Assembly (NCBI GenBank): GCA_039636785.1
Contig: CP144169.1
Span: 2,294,001-2,358,000, forward strand
DNA length: 64,000 nucleotides
Reading direction: 5' to 3'
Origin: Micrococcaceae bacterium Sec5.7
GTDB lineage: Bacteria; Actinomycetota; Actinomycetes; Actinomycetales; Micrococcaceae
Made by a program: the position numbers and the translations under genes
The notes under the pieces: generated by a model
The model's input: only the letters and a program-made list of their open reading frames with translations
Database searches by the model: none
Told to the model about the DNA's origin: nothing
Shown: positions 44,022 through 53,580 of the stretch, in pieces
How positions within the stretch are numbered: position 1 is the stretch's first letter
Layout of the letters: each line of letters opens with the position of its first letter

Positions 44022-44588
44022 TCAGGACCGCGAATCCATGGACTGCAGCATGGCCTGGACCAGTGATTCCTGAAGCCAGGTGGTGAAGTTGTATACCAGC
44101 GCCAGGTAGCTTTCCACGTCCTCTGCCTGTGACCAGTCCTGCATCAGGTGTACGTGTTCGGCGTCCGCATCATCCCGGATGTCAAGGCGCTCGGCCAGGA
44201 CCAGGCGGACGTCGTTGAGCGCCATGGACCAGTGCCTCGCATCAGTGGGACTCAGGACGAGTTCGTCCTTGTCCAGGTCCAGGGCGGCCGCCCGCAGTGC
44301 GCCGATCTTGCTTTCGCGCAGTGAGCGTTCGGTGAGCTGGCGGAACTCCAGGGACGCGGCGTCGTCGTTCTTCATGACATTCGGCAGCAGCCGGTGAAGT
44401 GCACGGTCCGAGGGTTCCCGGACGTCCATGTCCAGGCCGATCAGGGCTGCCAGCGGATCCTGGTTGGCGCGTTCCTCCGGCTGGAGCATGGAGATGACGT
44501 CGTCGATGAGGCTGCGCAGCAGCCCGCGTTCGGTCGGTTCCAGGAAACCGGTGATGCCCTTGAGCCCGTATTTGAATGCCTTAGCCAC
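44022..44588 (-). CDS. DUF2017 family protein
   Basis: 188 residues from GTG 44588, with AAGGGAAAAC upstream and an 8-bp overlap with clpS. All-helical protein with FLEPTERGLLRSLIDDVISM, LHRLLPNVMKNDDAASLEF and VRLVLAERLDI. DUF2017 is the standard neighbour of clpS in actinobacteria; function unknown, but a link to ClpS/Clp proteolysis is plausible from this constant pairing. Confidence 0.85.
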   Translation of the reverse strand: MAKAFKYGLKGITGFLEPTERGLLRSLIDDVISMLQPEERANQDPLAALIGLDMDVREPSDRALHRLLPNVMKNDDAASLEFRQLTERSLRESKIGALRAAALDLDKDELVLSPTDARHWSMALNDVRLVLAERLDIRDDADAEHVHLMQDWSQAEDVESYLALVYNFTTWLQESLVQAMLQSMDSRS

Positions 44589-44964
44589 GTTTTCCCTTGC
44601 CTTTGCCGGACCCGCCGTTTTTGCCCGGGTTGCCGCCGTGCCCGCCGGTGGCTTTTTCAACGGTGGCCCAGAGCCCGAAACCGTGCATGGCCACGGCGTG
44701 CTGCTCCACCTGTTCCTTGCTGCCGTGGGCAACAATGGACCGGCCCTTCTTGTGGACTTCCAGCATGAGTTTGTCCGCTTTGGTCTCCGAATAGCCGAAG
44801 TAGCTCTGGAACACGTAGCTCACGTAGCTCATGAGGTTGACGGGATCATTCCAGATCACCAGGTTCCAGGGGATGTCCGGGGCGGTCAGGGCGTCGGTGG
44901 ACGTCGCTGTTCCGGTCTGGGTGCTCTCCTGGGTATCAGGTCCGAGCGCAACGCTTAGGGTCAT
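44581..44964 (-). CDS. clpS: ATP-dependent Clp protease adaptor ClpS
   Basis: 127 residues. The core PWNLVIWNDPVNLMSYVSYV, then KADKLMLEVHKKGRSIVAHG and GLWATVEKA, is the ClpS fold that binds N-degron substrates and delivers them to the Clp ATPase. A 30-residue flexible N-tail and a Gly/Lys-rich C-tail flank it. Its start is 37 bp from the divergent pncB start. Confidence 0.95.
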   Translation of the reverse strand: MTLSVALGPDTQESTQTGTATSTDALTAPDIPWNLVIWNDPVNLMSYVSYVFQSYFGYSETKADKLMLEVHKKGRSIVAHGSKEQVEQHAVAMHGFGLWATVEKATGGHGGNPGKNGGSGKGKGKRG

Positions 44965-45001
44965 CTGTCCATTCTATGGGGATGCGCACTAGAGTGAATT
45001 T

Positions 45002-46330
45002 GTGAGTACTTCCGCCGGCTGGGATCTTCCCCGCACGTCCCTGTATACCGATCACTATGAGCTGACCATGCTGCAGGCGGCGCTTCATTCCGGCGCCGCC
45101 CACCGCAAGTCTGTCTTCGAGGCATTCGCCCGGAGGCTGCCGGACGGCCGCAGATACGGCATCGTGGCGGGCACCGGGCGCCTGCTCGAAGGCATTGCCG
45201 CCTTCCGTTTCGGCGAGGCAGAGCTGGATTTCCTGGCCCGCACGGCGGTGGTCAACCGGGAAACCCTGGACTATCTTGCCGGCTTCAGATTCTCCGGGGA
45301 CATCTGGGGCTACCCGGAGGGCGAGGCCTACTTCCCCGACTCCCCTATCCTCATGGTGGAGTCCACCTTCGCCGAAGCCTGCATCCTGGAGACCTATGTC
45401 CTTTCGGTGCTCAACCATGACAGCGCCATTGCCTCCGCTGCCTCCCGCATGATCACGGCCGCGGGCAACCGGCCCTGCATCGAAATGGGCTCGAGGCGGA
45501 CGCACGAGGAATCAGCGTCAGCGGCAGCCCGCGCGGCTGTCATCGCCGGTTTCGACAGCACCTCGAACCTCGAGGCCGGGCTCCGCTACGGAATAAAGAC
45601 CGTGGGAACCGCCGCGCACTCCTTCACGCTGCTCCACGACACCGAACGGGACGCCTTTGAGGCGCAGATCGCCTCCATGGGCGCGGGCACCACGCTCCTG
45701 GTGGACACGTACGACGTCGAGGCAGCCGTCCGTACGGCCGTTGAACTTGCGGGGCACAAACTCGGGGCTGTCCGGCTGGACTCGGGCGATCTGGTGGCAC
45801 AGGCCCAGTGGGTCCGGCAGCTGCTCGACCAGCTCGGCAGTGAGAGCACCAAGATCGTGGTCACCTCGGACCTGGACGAATATGCCATCGCGGCCCTTCA
45901 GTCCGCGCCCGTTGACTCCTATGGCGTGGGCACTTCGCTTGTCACTGGCTCCGGCGCCCCCACTGCGAGCATGGTCTACAAGCTGGTCAGCCGCGCCGAC
46001 GATTCCGGTGAGTTCATCTCCGTGGCCAAAACGGCGAAGAACAAAACCAGCATGGGCGGGCGGAAGTACGCGCTGAGGAGACTCAACGAACGGGGCATCG
46101 CCACACAGGAGATCGTCGGAATCGGCCACCGCCCTGACGACGACGGCAACGACCGCCAGCTGCTGCAGCAGTTCATGAAGAACGGGGAGCTGCTGCCGGG
46201 CTGGACAGGGCATGAAGCAGTTGTCCGTGCGCGCCAGCGGCACGCTGACTCCATGGCGGAACTGCCTTCGGTAGTCAACCGGCTGCAGCGAGGCGAAGCC
46301 GCCATTCCCACCATCTACGAGGAGGACTGA
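45002..46330 (+). CDS. pncB: Nicotinate phosphoribosyltransferase
   Basis: 442 residues from GTG 45002. It makes nicotinate mononucleotide from nicotinate and PRPP in NAD salvage. Motifs: LYTDHYELTMLQAALHSG at the N-terminus, EMGSRRTHEESA, the catalytic-site region GTAAHSFTLLHD, and VRLDSGDLVAQAQWVR. The pncA start follows the stop directly, so the two salvage genes are one operon. Confidence 0.95.
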   Translation: MSTSAGWDLPRTSLYTDHYELTMLQAALHSGAAHRKSVFEAFARRLPDGRRYGIVAGTGRLLEGIAAFRFGEAELDFLARTAVVNRETLDYLAGFRFSGDIWGYPEGEAYFPDSPILMVESTFAEACILETYVLSVLNHDSAIASAASRMITAAGNRPCIEMGSRRTHEESASAAARAAVIAGFDSTSNLEAGLRYGIKTVGTAAHSFTLLHDTERDAFEAQIASMGAGTTLLVDTYDVEAAVRTAVELAGHKLGAVRLDSGDLVAQAQWVRQLLDQLGSESTKIVVTSDLDEYAIAALQSAPVDSYGVGTSLVTGSGAPTASMVYKLVSRADDSGEFISVAKTAKNKTSMGGRKYALRRLNERGIATQEIVGIGHRPDDDGNDRQLLQQFMKNGELLPGWTGHEAVVRARQRHADSMAELPSVVNRLQRGEAAIPTIYEED

Positions 46331-46966
46331 ATGTCCCGTGCCCTGATTATTGTTGACGTACAAAACGACTTCTGCGAAGGCGGATCCCTTGCCGTCGCAG
46401 GTGGCGCGGGGGTAGCAGGTGCCATCAGTGAGTACGTGGATGCGCACCATGGCCAGTTCGACCACATCATTGCCACCCAGGACTGGCACATCGATCCCGG
46501 CGCACATTTTTCGGAATCGCCGGACTTCACCGAAAGCTGGCCCGCGCACTGCGTGGCAGGGACACGCGGCGCCGAACTGCACCCTGACCTGGACACCGAA
46601 TACATCCAGGCCTACTTCCACAAGGGCCAGTTCACGGCAGCCTATTCCGGCTTTGAAGGACTGCTGGCTCCCGAGGACGCCGTGCCTGCCGGCGACCGGA
46701 AGCAGGGCGCGATGCCGGGCGACGCCGCCGCGGCATACGCCGCTGAAGAGGATGCAATCGGCCTGGACGACTGGCTGCAGAGCCACGACGTCGAAGAGGT
46801 TGTGGTGGTGGGGATCGCGACGGACTACTGCGTGATGGCCACCTCCCTTGATGCGGTGCAGGCAGGCTATTCGGTCACGGTCATCCGCGGGCTGACGGCG
46901 GGAATCGCAGAGAACCTCGATGACGCCTTTGCCGAAATGGAGCTCGGCGGAGTGGATTTAGGGTAG
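46331..46966 (+). CDS. pncA: Nicotinamidase
   Basis: 211 residues, with GAGGAGG just upstream. Isochorismatase-like amidase: catalytic Asp9 (LIIVDVQNDF), Lys98 (YFHKGQF) and Cys167 (ATDYCVMAT); metal ligands Asp51, His53, His59 and His73 are all present. It converts nicotinamide to nicotinate, the substrate of the preceding gene product. Converges on the helicase gene 42 bp away. Confidence 0.95.
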   Translation: MSRALIIVDVQNDFCEGGSLAVAGGAGVAGAISEYVDAHHGQFDHIIATQDWHIDPGAHFSESPDFTESWPAHCVAGTRGAELHPDLDTEYIQAYFHKGQFTAAYSGFEGLLAPEDAVPAGDRKQGAMPGDAAAAYAAEEDAIGLDDWLQSHDVEEVVVVGIATDYCVMATSLDAVQAGYSVTVIRGLTAGIAENLDDAFAEMELGGVDLG

Positions 46967-47008
46967 CGGCGGATCCCGGGTAGGAGTCCCTCCGCCACCG
47001 GCTCCGGC

Positions 47009-48787
47009 CTATTTCCTGCCGATGAACCAGTCCTGGAGCTTCCGGAGCCTGGTCTGAAGCTGTTGCTCATCCGCCTGGGCCACCGGTGGGCCCCCGCAGA
47101 CTGTCCTCAACTTGGTGTGGACGACGCCATGCGGCGTTCCTGTCCTGGCTGACCAGGCGGCCACATTCTTCGCGAGTTCGTTCCGCAGGTCCATCAGCAT
47201 CCGATGGTCAGGCATTGCCGGTGACACGGCAGCAGCTTCCGGTGACCTCAGCTTCTTGCGGCTCTGCTGCTCGTGCTGCCGCTGCCGAAGCAGCGCCCCC
47301 ACCTGTTCGGCGTCGAGCAGACCCGGGATACCCAGAAAATCCAGTTCCTCTTCGGAGCCCACTTCGCCACCGGTACCGAACTCGCCGCCGTCGAACAGCA
47401 CCCGGTCAAAGGATGCCTGGGAATCCAGGGCCTCGAACTTGCCTTTTGTGAGGCTGTCGGATGCCTTTTCCTCCCGGTTGGCCTCGTCCATCAGGGAATC
47501 TTCAGGGTTGACGAGGCCGTCGCCGTCGCCGCTGTCAGGGCGGTCAAGGGCGTGGTCGCGCTCGGCTTCCATCGAGTTAGCAAGGGCCATCAGCTGCGGT
47601 ACGGACGGCAGGAAGACCGAGGCCGTCTCTCCGCGTTTCCGCGCACGGACAAATCGCCCCACGGCCTGTGCAAAGAAGAGGGGCGTGGACGTTGAGGTGG
47701 CATAAACCCCCACGGACAGCCTGGGCACATCGACCCCTTCGGACACCATGCGCACGGCTACCATCCAGCGCTTGCCGCTGGAAGTGAACTCCTCGATCTT
47801 GCTCGAGGCCTTGGTGTCATCGGAAAGGATCACCGTGGGTGATTCGCCGGTGATCTTTTTCAGCTGCCCGGCGTACGCCCTCGCGTCCTCATGGTCTGTG
47901 GCAATGACCAGGCCGCCTGCGTCGGGAACAGTGCGGCGTACCTCGCTGAGCCTCTTGTCGGCACCGGCCAGGACAGCCGGAATCCATGCCCCGGCAGGGT
48001 TCAGCGCAGTCCGCCAGGCCTGCGACGTGACGTCTTTCGTCACCGCGGATTCGCCCAGCGATGCTGCCATTTCCTCGCCGCCGCTGGTACGCCAGCGCAT
48101 CTGTCCGGAGTACGCCATAAACATCACGGGACGGACCACATGGTCGCGCAGGGCGTTTCCATAGCCGTAGGTGTAGTCGGCTTTCGAGCGCCTGATGCCG
48201 TCCTTGTCCTGGGCATACTCCACAAAGGGAATCGGCGAGGTATCGGAGCGGAACGGGGTTCCGGTCAGCGAAAGGCGGCGGGCTGCGGGCTCGAACGCCT
48301 CGCGGAGCCCGTCACCCCAGGAAAGCGCTTCGCCGCCATGGTGGATCTCGTCCAGGATCACCAGTGTGCGGGCAGCCTCGGTCTTGGCACGGTGCAGCAT
48401 GGGTTTGCTGGCCACCTGCGCGTATGTCACCGCGACGCCGATGAAGCCGCGGCCGTGCTGGCCGTCGGCATTCTTGAAGTTCGGATCAATGGCGATCCCC
48501 ACCCTGGCAGCCGCGTCAGCCCACTGGCGCTTGAGATGATCGGTGGGCGCCACAATGGTCACCCGGTTCACCACACCTGATTCGATCAGCATGGACGCAA
48601 CCCGCAGGGCAAACGTCGTCTTGCCGGCGCCCGGCGTTGCCACGGCCAGGAAATCCCTGGGCGTGGAGCTGAAATAGCGGTCCAGTGCTTCCTGCTGCCA
48701 GGCACGGAGTTTTTGGGCGGTTCCCCAGGCTGCACGTTCCGGGTATGCCGGAGGCAGGGTGGGGCCGCCAAAGAGCGTTTCGGTCAC
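47009..48787 (-). CDS. DEAD/DEAH-box helicase (XPB/RAD25-like)
   Basis: 592 residues from GTG 48787. Superfamily 2: Walker A VATPGAGKTTFALRVASML, DEIH box LVILDEIHHGG, motif III LSLTGTPFRSD, and motif VI FFAQAVGRFVRARKRG. A C-terminal ~130-residue extension carries acidic and helical stretches. No nuclease or methylase domain is seen, which argues against a restriction subunit. Its GTG shares one base with the TAG stop of the DUF3039 gene, implying coupled translation. Confidence 0.88.
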   Translation of the reverse strand: MTETLFGGPTLPPAYPERAAWGTAQKLRAWQQEALDRYFSSTPRDFLAVATPGAGKTTFALRVASMLIESGVVNRVTIVAPTDHLKRQWADAAARVGIAIDPNFKNADGQHGRGFIGVAVTYAQVASKPMLHRAKTEAARTLVILDEIHHGGEALSWGDGLREAFEPAARRLSLTGTPFRSDTSPIPFVEYAQDKDGIRRSKADYTYGYGNALRDHVVRPVMFMAYSGQMRWRTSGGEEMAASLGESAVTKDVTSQAWRTALNPAGAWIPAVLAGADKRLSEVRRTVPDAGGLVIATDHEDARAYAGQLKKITGESPTVILSDDTKASSKIEEFTSSGKRWMVAVRMVSEGVDVPRLSVGVYATSTSTPLFFAQAVGRFVRARKRGETASVFLPSVPQLMALANSMEAERDHALDRPDSGDGDGLVNPEDSLMDEANREEKASDSLTKGKFEALDSQASFDRVLFDGGEFGTGGEVGSEEELDFLGIPGLLDAEQVGALLRQRQHEQQSRKKLRSPEAAAVSPAMPDHRMLMDLRNELAKNVAAWSARTGTPHGVVHTKLRTVCGGPPVAQADEQQLQTRLRKLQDWFIGRK

Positions 48788-49128
48788 TATTTGTTATTGC
48801 CCGGGTCCCCGCCGGGCCCCTTGCCGCCGTCGTTACCCTGCCGCAGGCCCTCGTAGACTTCTTTGCACATGGGGCAGACCGGGAACTTCTGCGGATCCCG
48901 CCCAGGGGTCCAGACTTTCCCGCAGAGCGCGATCACGGGTTCACCCGACAACGCGGACTCCATGATCTTTTCCTTGCGGACGTAGTGCGAGAAGCGTTCG
49001 CGGTCCCCGGGCTCCACTTCCTGGCGCAGTTCCTCGCGCTCGATAGTGGCCGTGGACGTTCCGGCTCCGGAAAGCTCACGCATCGGGTCGTTTTCGAGAG
49101 GATCCGCCATGCTAGTCATGCCATCCAT
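48787..49128 (-). CDS. DUF3039 family protein
   Basis: 113 residues (ATG 49128 or, better conserved, ATG 49110). The core reads RERFSHYVRKEKIMESALSG then PVIALCGKVWTPGRDPQKFP and VCPMCKEVYEGL; three cysteines in this arrangement suggest a small zinc-binding fold. DUF3039 proteins are actinobacterial and uncharacterised. It is translationally linked to the helicase gene. Confidence 0.85.
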   Translation of the reverse strand: MDGMTSMADPLENDPMRELSGAGTSTATIEREELRQEVEPGDRERFSHYVRKEKIMESALSGEPVIALCGKVWTPGRDPQKFPVCPMCKEVYEGLRQGNDGGKGPGGDPGNNK

Positions 49129-49223
49129 CTTAGCCTTTCCGGACGGAAGACGGACGACGGCGCCCGGCCCCTTGCGCTGGCAGGGAACCGGCCGGCGTCG
49201 TTCAACCGCATGACAGCGCAGGG

Positions 49224-50006
49224 CTACAGGCCCTGCCAGTCCGGCTTGTTGTCAAAGGTGTGGCGGTAGTAGTCAGCCAGCTTCAGCGATGACGCCGCTG
49301 CTTCGTCCACGAGGACGGTCACATGCGGATGCAGCTGCAGAATGGAGGCCGCACAGATGGCGGAAACGGGGCCCTCCACGAAGTCGCGGACGGCCTGCGC
49401 CTTCTGGGCGCCGGTGGCCACGAGCACCACGTGCCGCGCGTCCATGATGGTGCCCAGGCCCTGGGTCACCACATGGTGGGGCACCTCATCAATGCTGTTG
49501 AAGAACCGGGCATTGTCCCGGCGTGTCTGCTCAATCAGCGTTTTGATCCGGGTGCGGGATGCCAGCGACGAACCGGGCTCGTTAAACCCGATGTGCCCGT
49601 CAGTGCCAACGCCCAGGATCTGAAGGTCAACGCCGCCCAGTTCCCTCATGGCATCTTCGTAGGCCTGGCAGGCGGCAGGCAGGTCTGCTGCGGCGCCGTC
49701 CGGGCCGTGGACGTTCTCCGGGGCGATGTTCACCCGATTGGTGAACTCGCGGCGGATGACCTCCCGGTAGGATTCCCGGTGGCCGGCCGCAAGCCCCACG
49801 TATTCGTCGAGTGCAAACCCGTGCGCCTGGCTGAAATCGAGCCCGTCGCGCTGATGGCGGAGGGCCAGTTCATCATAAATGGGCAGTGGAGATGAACCTG
49901 TTGCCAGTCCCAGGACTGCGTTGGGCTTGCGGCGCAGCAGGGCCTCGATTGTGTCTGCTGCCAACGAGCCGATCTGCTTGCTGCCCGGAAGAATGACAAC
50001 TTCCAT
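49224..50006 (-). CDS. nagB: Glucosamine-6-phosphate deaminase
   Basis: 260 residues. Motifs: LGLATGSSPLPIYDEL, FALDEYVGLAAGHRESY with the catalytic Asp, QILGVGTDGHIGFNEPGSSL, and TQGLGTIMDARHVVLVATG. It converts glucosamine-6-phosphate to fructose-6-phosphate and ammonia. AGAAAGG precedes the ATG. Its partner nagA is 10 kb away, so the GlcNAc pathway is split. Confidence 0.95.
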   Translation of the reverse strand: MEVVILPGSKQIGSLAADTIEALLRRKPNAVLGLATGSSPLPIYDELALRHQRDGLDFSQAHGFALDEYVGLAAGHRESYREVIRREFTNRVNIAPENVHGPDGAAADLPAACQAYEDAMRELGGVDLQILGVGTDGHIGFNEPGSSLASRTRIKTLIEQTRRDNARFFNSIDEVPHHVVTQGLGTIMDARHVVLVATGAQKAQAVRDFVEGPVSAICAASILQLHPHVTVLVDEAAASSLKLADYYRHTFDNKPDWQGL

Positions 50007-50063
50007 GGTCCACGACCTTTCTGTGTGCTGGGTAACAAAGTCACTGATGAATAGAGGTTATCC

Positions 50064-50092
50064 CATGTCCGATGACTATGTCGTCGGACATG
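50064..50092. promoter_or_regulatory. 29-bp inverted repeat upstream of nagB
   Basis: CATGTCCGA (50064-50072) and TCGGACATG (50084-50092) are exact complements around 11 bases. It lies 58 bp before the nagB ATG and 22 bp after the end of the ABC permease pseudogene on the same strand, so it may be an operator for nagB or a terminator hairpin for the permease. No T run follows. Confidence 0.5.
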
Positions 50093-50113
50093 GCTTCCCG
50101 GCCGCCTCGTCGC

Positions 50114-51684
50114 TCACCGGTTGACGGTCAGTTGCGCCAGCAGCTCCGGCCCGCGGGCATCAAGCCAACGGCAGCCCAGCCGGACCCCGGCCACAAAGAA
50201 CACCAGTCCAAGTATCGTGCCCACCAGCAGATTGAGCCATCCGAAGAGCACATTGGCCGTAACACTCTGCGCGATGGGCAATGCAGCTTCCGGCAGGATC
50301 AGCAGGCCAAGCACACCCATGCCGCCGAACTGGACCGCCATAGTCTGCGCGACATTGCCCGGCGGCTTCTTAAACGGGCTGTCGCCCGGCACGGAACGGC
50401 CACGGTGTAGCGGGCCGAGACCACTGACGACAGGCCAAGCCCCGTGAACAGGATGCCCAGGGACAATCCCAGCTGGCCGGGCAGGCCCTGCCACCCTCCG
50501 GTAAAGACGAACTGCCCGATCGTAAAGAGCAGGACGATCGGCAAGGCGAATACCAGGCAGGCCAGCGCTCGTCCCGTCCTGTCGTATATGCCCCGCACCC
50601 CGGTGGCAAGGTGAAGGGCAAATGCGGTGCTGTCATAGGAAACGTCAGCTGAAATGGACCATGCCAGCAGAAAGGCCGTCAAGGGGCCGGTGACGGCCAA
50701 GGTGTGGAAGTCTCCGGACTGGCTGCCTTGGAACAGGAAAAGAATGGCAAGCAGCGGAATGACCACCAAGGACCCGGCATAGCGCGGGTCACGGAGCCAA
50801 TAGGTCAGCGACCTGGCCGTGATGGCCCCAGTGGGTGTGGCCGGCAGGATACCGAACAGGCCCATCCTTCCGCCGCGCTTCCGGCTGCTGCCTGCATAGT
50901 GAGGCGTGACAAGGGCGCGGTCCAGCAGGACTTTCCAGCACCAGGTGAGGCCGGTGAGGGTGGCCGCGGCGATGAGCAGCTTCAGCGTCCCCGGACCGGT
51001 ATTTCCGGCGGCGAAGTCCCCGCCCACGGACCAGGCGGCCCCCACGGGCGTCCAGGAGAGCGATTGCGCGAAGTCGGGCAGAAAGCCGGCGGAGCCCGCG
51101 ATTCCCTGGGATACACCCGCCGCCATGGGTCCCATCAGGACAAGCGGGGCCAGAAAGGCGATGGCACTGGCATCCTTGAAGCGGCGGGAGGCGGCAAGGC
51201 TTGCGGTGGCCGTGGTGGACACCTTGGACAGGACTATGCAGCTGAGCACCCCCAACGCTGCGCCAATCAAGGCCGCCGCTGCGGGAACGACCCCACGCGA
51301 CCAGGTCCCCACCGTCGCCAGCGCCACGATGGTGGTGGCAACACCCGGAATGCCAATCAGCCCGCCCAGAGCCAACCCGGTCAGCAATTGGGGGCTGGGG
51401 ATGGCCGAGGTGGTAAAGCGTGCGGGGTCCAGGGTCATGTCCGCGGCTGAGGCAACCACGGGGATGAGGCCCCAGCCCAGGAAGGCCGCGGATCCCCCAA
51501 GGACCACAACCGTCTGGGCCATGCCCGCGTCCTCCTGGCGCAGCAGGAACAGCGCAACAACCAGGGTGGCCACCACCCCCAGGGCGTAGATGCTCCCGAT
51601 GGCCAGGCCAAGCAGCTGCCAGGGGCTGCGCCGCAGACCGTTGCGGAGGAGGGTCAGTTTGAGTCTTAGAAGGTGCGCAACCAC
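50114..51684 (-). pseudogene. ABC exporter permease, frameshifted near its C-terminus
   Basis: The frame from GTG 51684 encodes about 430 residues of a multi-span ABC-2-like permease (LKLTLLRNGLRRSPWQLLG, many hydrophobic segments, LTYWLRDPRYAGSL) and then turns into Arg-rich nonsense after VVSARYTVAVP near 50396. The proper C-terminus (GDSPFKKPPGN, GMGVLGLLILPEAALPIAQS, and the end at 50114) continues in another frame. One missing base at about 50390-50400 reconciles them. It could be a sequencing error, but the neighbouring ATPase gene carries further lesions, which favours real decay. Confidence 0.75.
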
Positions 51685-52461
51685 TCCAGGCCTTCCGTTT
51701 GGCTGCGTCCGCCAACCAGCTGGACAAACCGGTCCTCGAGGCTCTCCCCGGCGCGGACCTCGTCCACGGTGCCGGCCGCCAGCAGCCTCCCCGCGGCCAC
51801 AACTGCCACGTGGTCACACATCCGCTGTACCAGATCCATCACATGGCTGGACACAATAACTGTTCCGCCGGACCCAACACATAGCGGTCCAGAATGTCCC
51901 GGATATTGGCGGCGGACACCGGATCAACAGATTCGAACGGCTCATCCGGAACCAGCAGCCGGGGCGCATGGATCAGTGCGGAGGCAAGGGCGACTTTTTT
52001 GGTCATGCCGGCGGAATAGTCCACCACCAGCGTTCCGGCGTCCTGGCTGAGGTCCAGCGCGGCCAGGAGCTCTCCCACCCGCGATGACACAACGTCCTTG
52101 TCCATGCCACGCAGCAGGCCGGCATAGCTCACCAGCTGCTCGCCGGTCAGCCGGTCAGCCGGTCAAAGAGCCGCACGCCGTCCGGCAGGATGCCCATGAG
52201 CTTGTTCGCTTCGAGCGGCCGGGACCAGACATCCACACCGTGGACCGCTGCGGTGCCGAAATCCGGCCGCAGCAGGCCTGTGGCCATGGAAAGCGTGGTG
52301 GTTTTACCTGCACCATTGGGCCCCACGATTCCAAAGAAGGAACCTGCAGGCACGTCCAGGCTGATGCCGTCCACCGCGATTTTTCCATACAGCCACCCTA
52401 GCCGCCGCACATCGCGGAGCGGATCCTCCTGAAGGAGTAGGGGATGGGAATCCGGAGTGAC
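51666..52461 (-). pseudogene. ABC exporter ATP-binding protein broken into three frames
   Basis: Three consecutive pieces make one ATPase. Piece 1 (from 52410) has WLYGKIAVDGISLDV and Walker A GIVGPNGAGKTTTLS. An 8-bp duplication (CCGGTCAG at 52143-52150 and 52151-52158) shifts the frame after LFDRLTG. Piece 2 has the signature-like YSAGMTKKVALASALI and Walker B with Pro in place of the usual residue (LLVPDEP). A missing base near 51877 shifts it again. Piece 3 resumes with GGTVIVSSHVMDLVQ. No ATG/GTG precedes piece 1 in a sensible place; a GTC at 52461 heads a plausible N-terminus and may be a lost GTG. Non-functional. Confidence 0.8.
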
Positions 52462-52476
52462 AGCGGGGGCCTTCGA

Positions 52477-53580
52477 CTAGAACGCGTGGCGCGGAACCGC
52501 CCGCTCGTACTGAGGTACCCACTGAAGCTGATGGCCGAGTTCAAACGCGGCCCTCAGCCACCAGTGAGGATCCCGGAGCGCCGCACGGGCGATAAAGACG
52601 CCGTCGGCCTGGCCTGTCGCCACCGCATGCTCCGCCTGACCGGAAGAGGTCAGAAGCCCCACCGTTCCAGTGGGGATACCGGTTTCGCGGCGGATCCGGG
52701 CGGCAAAGCCGGTCTGGTACCCGGGTCCGGCCTGGATCTGCTGGTGCGCAACTGCCCCGCCGCTGGAGACGTCCACAAGGTCGACCCCGTGCTCCGCAGC
52801 GAGGCCGGCGAGCCTGACGGAAGCCTCGATGTCGATCCCGCCGTCGGCCCAGTCACTTGCCGAGATCCTCAACAGCAGCGGCATCGAATCCGGGATGACG
52901 TCCCGCACGGCATCGATCACTGCCAGCATCAGCCGGTTCCGGCCGGCTTCATCGCCGCCCCACTCGTCCGTCCGCTGATTAATCAACGGGCTTTGGAACT
53001 GGTGCAGCAGGTACCCATGCGCACCATGGAGTTCCAAAGTGTCAAACCCGGCGTCCACGGCCCGCACAGCCGCCGCGGCAAAGTCGGCAACAACACCGCG
53101 GATCTGGTCTTCGGTCATCGCGGCCGGTGCGGCATAGCCGTCGAAGGCCACCGCCGAAGGACCCACGGTGTTCCAGCCGCCGTCGGATTCGGGCACGCTC
53201 CCCCGCCGGCCGGAGAACGGCCAGTAAGCGGAGGCCTTCCTGCCGGCATGAGCCAGCTGCGCGCCGATCTTGGCATCCGCTGCGCCGTTCCGGTGCACAA
53301 ACGAGGTGATGCGTTCCCAGCCCGCGGCCTGGTCATCGTTCCAGAGACCGGCATCGCGCGGACTGATCCGCCCCTCGGCATTCACGGCAGCGGCCTCGGT
53401 GAGAATGAGCGCTGCACCGCCTGCGGCGAAGGAGCCCAGATGCATCAGGTGCCAGTCGTTCGGGACTCCGGCGCCGGCGTCGGGATCGCAGCTGTACTGG
53501 CACATGGGCGAAACCCAGCCACGGTGGTGCAATTCCAGCGAGCGCAGCTTCAGGGGACTGAAGAGGGCCGGCACGGGCAT
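52477..53580 (-). CDS. Old yellow enzyme family NADH:flavin oxidoreductase (YqjM-like)
   Basis: 367 residues. FMN TIM barrel: VSPMCQYSCDPDAG carries the YqjM-type redox-tuning cysteine, GAQLAHAGRKASA and the catalytic pair in ELHGAHGYLLHQF, followed by SPLINQRTDEWGGD and RISASDWADGG. It reduces activated C=C bonds of enones; physiological substrate unknown. Its ATG overlaps the stop of the YbbN-like gene by one base (TAATG). Confidence 0.93.
   Translation of the reverse strand: MPVPALFSPLKLRSLELHHRGWVSPMCQYSCDPDAGAGVPNDWHLMHLGSFAAGGAALILTEAAAVNAEGRISPRDAGLWNDDQAAGWERITSFVHRNGAADAKIGAQLAHAGRKASAYWPFSGRRGSVPESDGGWNTVGPSAVAFDGYAAPAAMTEDQIRGVVADFAAAAVRAVDAGFDTLELHGAHGYLLHQFQSPLINQRTDEWGGDEAGRNRLMLAVIDAVRDVIPDSMPLLLRISASDWADGGIDIEASVRLAGLAAEHGVDLVDVSSGGAVAHQQIQAGPGYQTGFAARIRRETGIPTGTVGLLTSSGQAEHAVATGQADGVFIARAALRDPHWWLRAAFELGHQLQWVPQYERAVPRHAF

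Noticed and set aside
47009..49128. Restriction or phage-defence module
   Set aside because: The helicase has no methylase, nuclease or specificity partner nearby, and DUF3039 is a widespread chromosomal family.
50390..50400. Programmed frameshift in the ABC permease
   Set aside because: There is no slippery heptamer or stimulatory structure, and the partner ATPase has further unrelated lesions, so decay is simpler.
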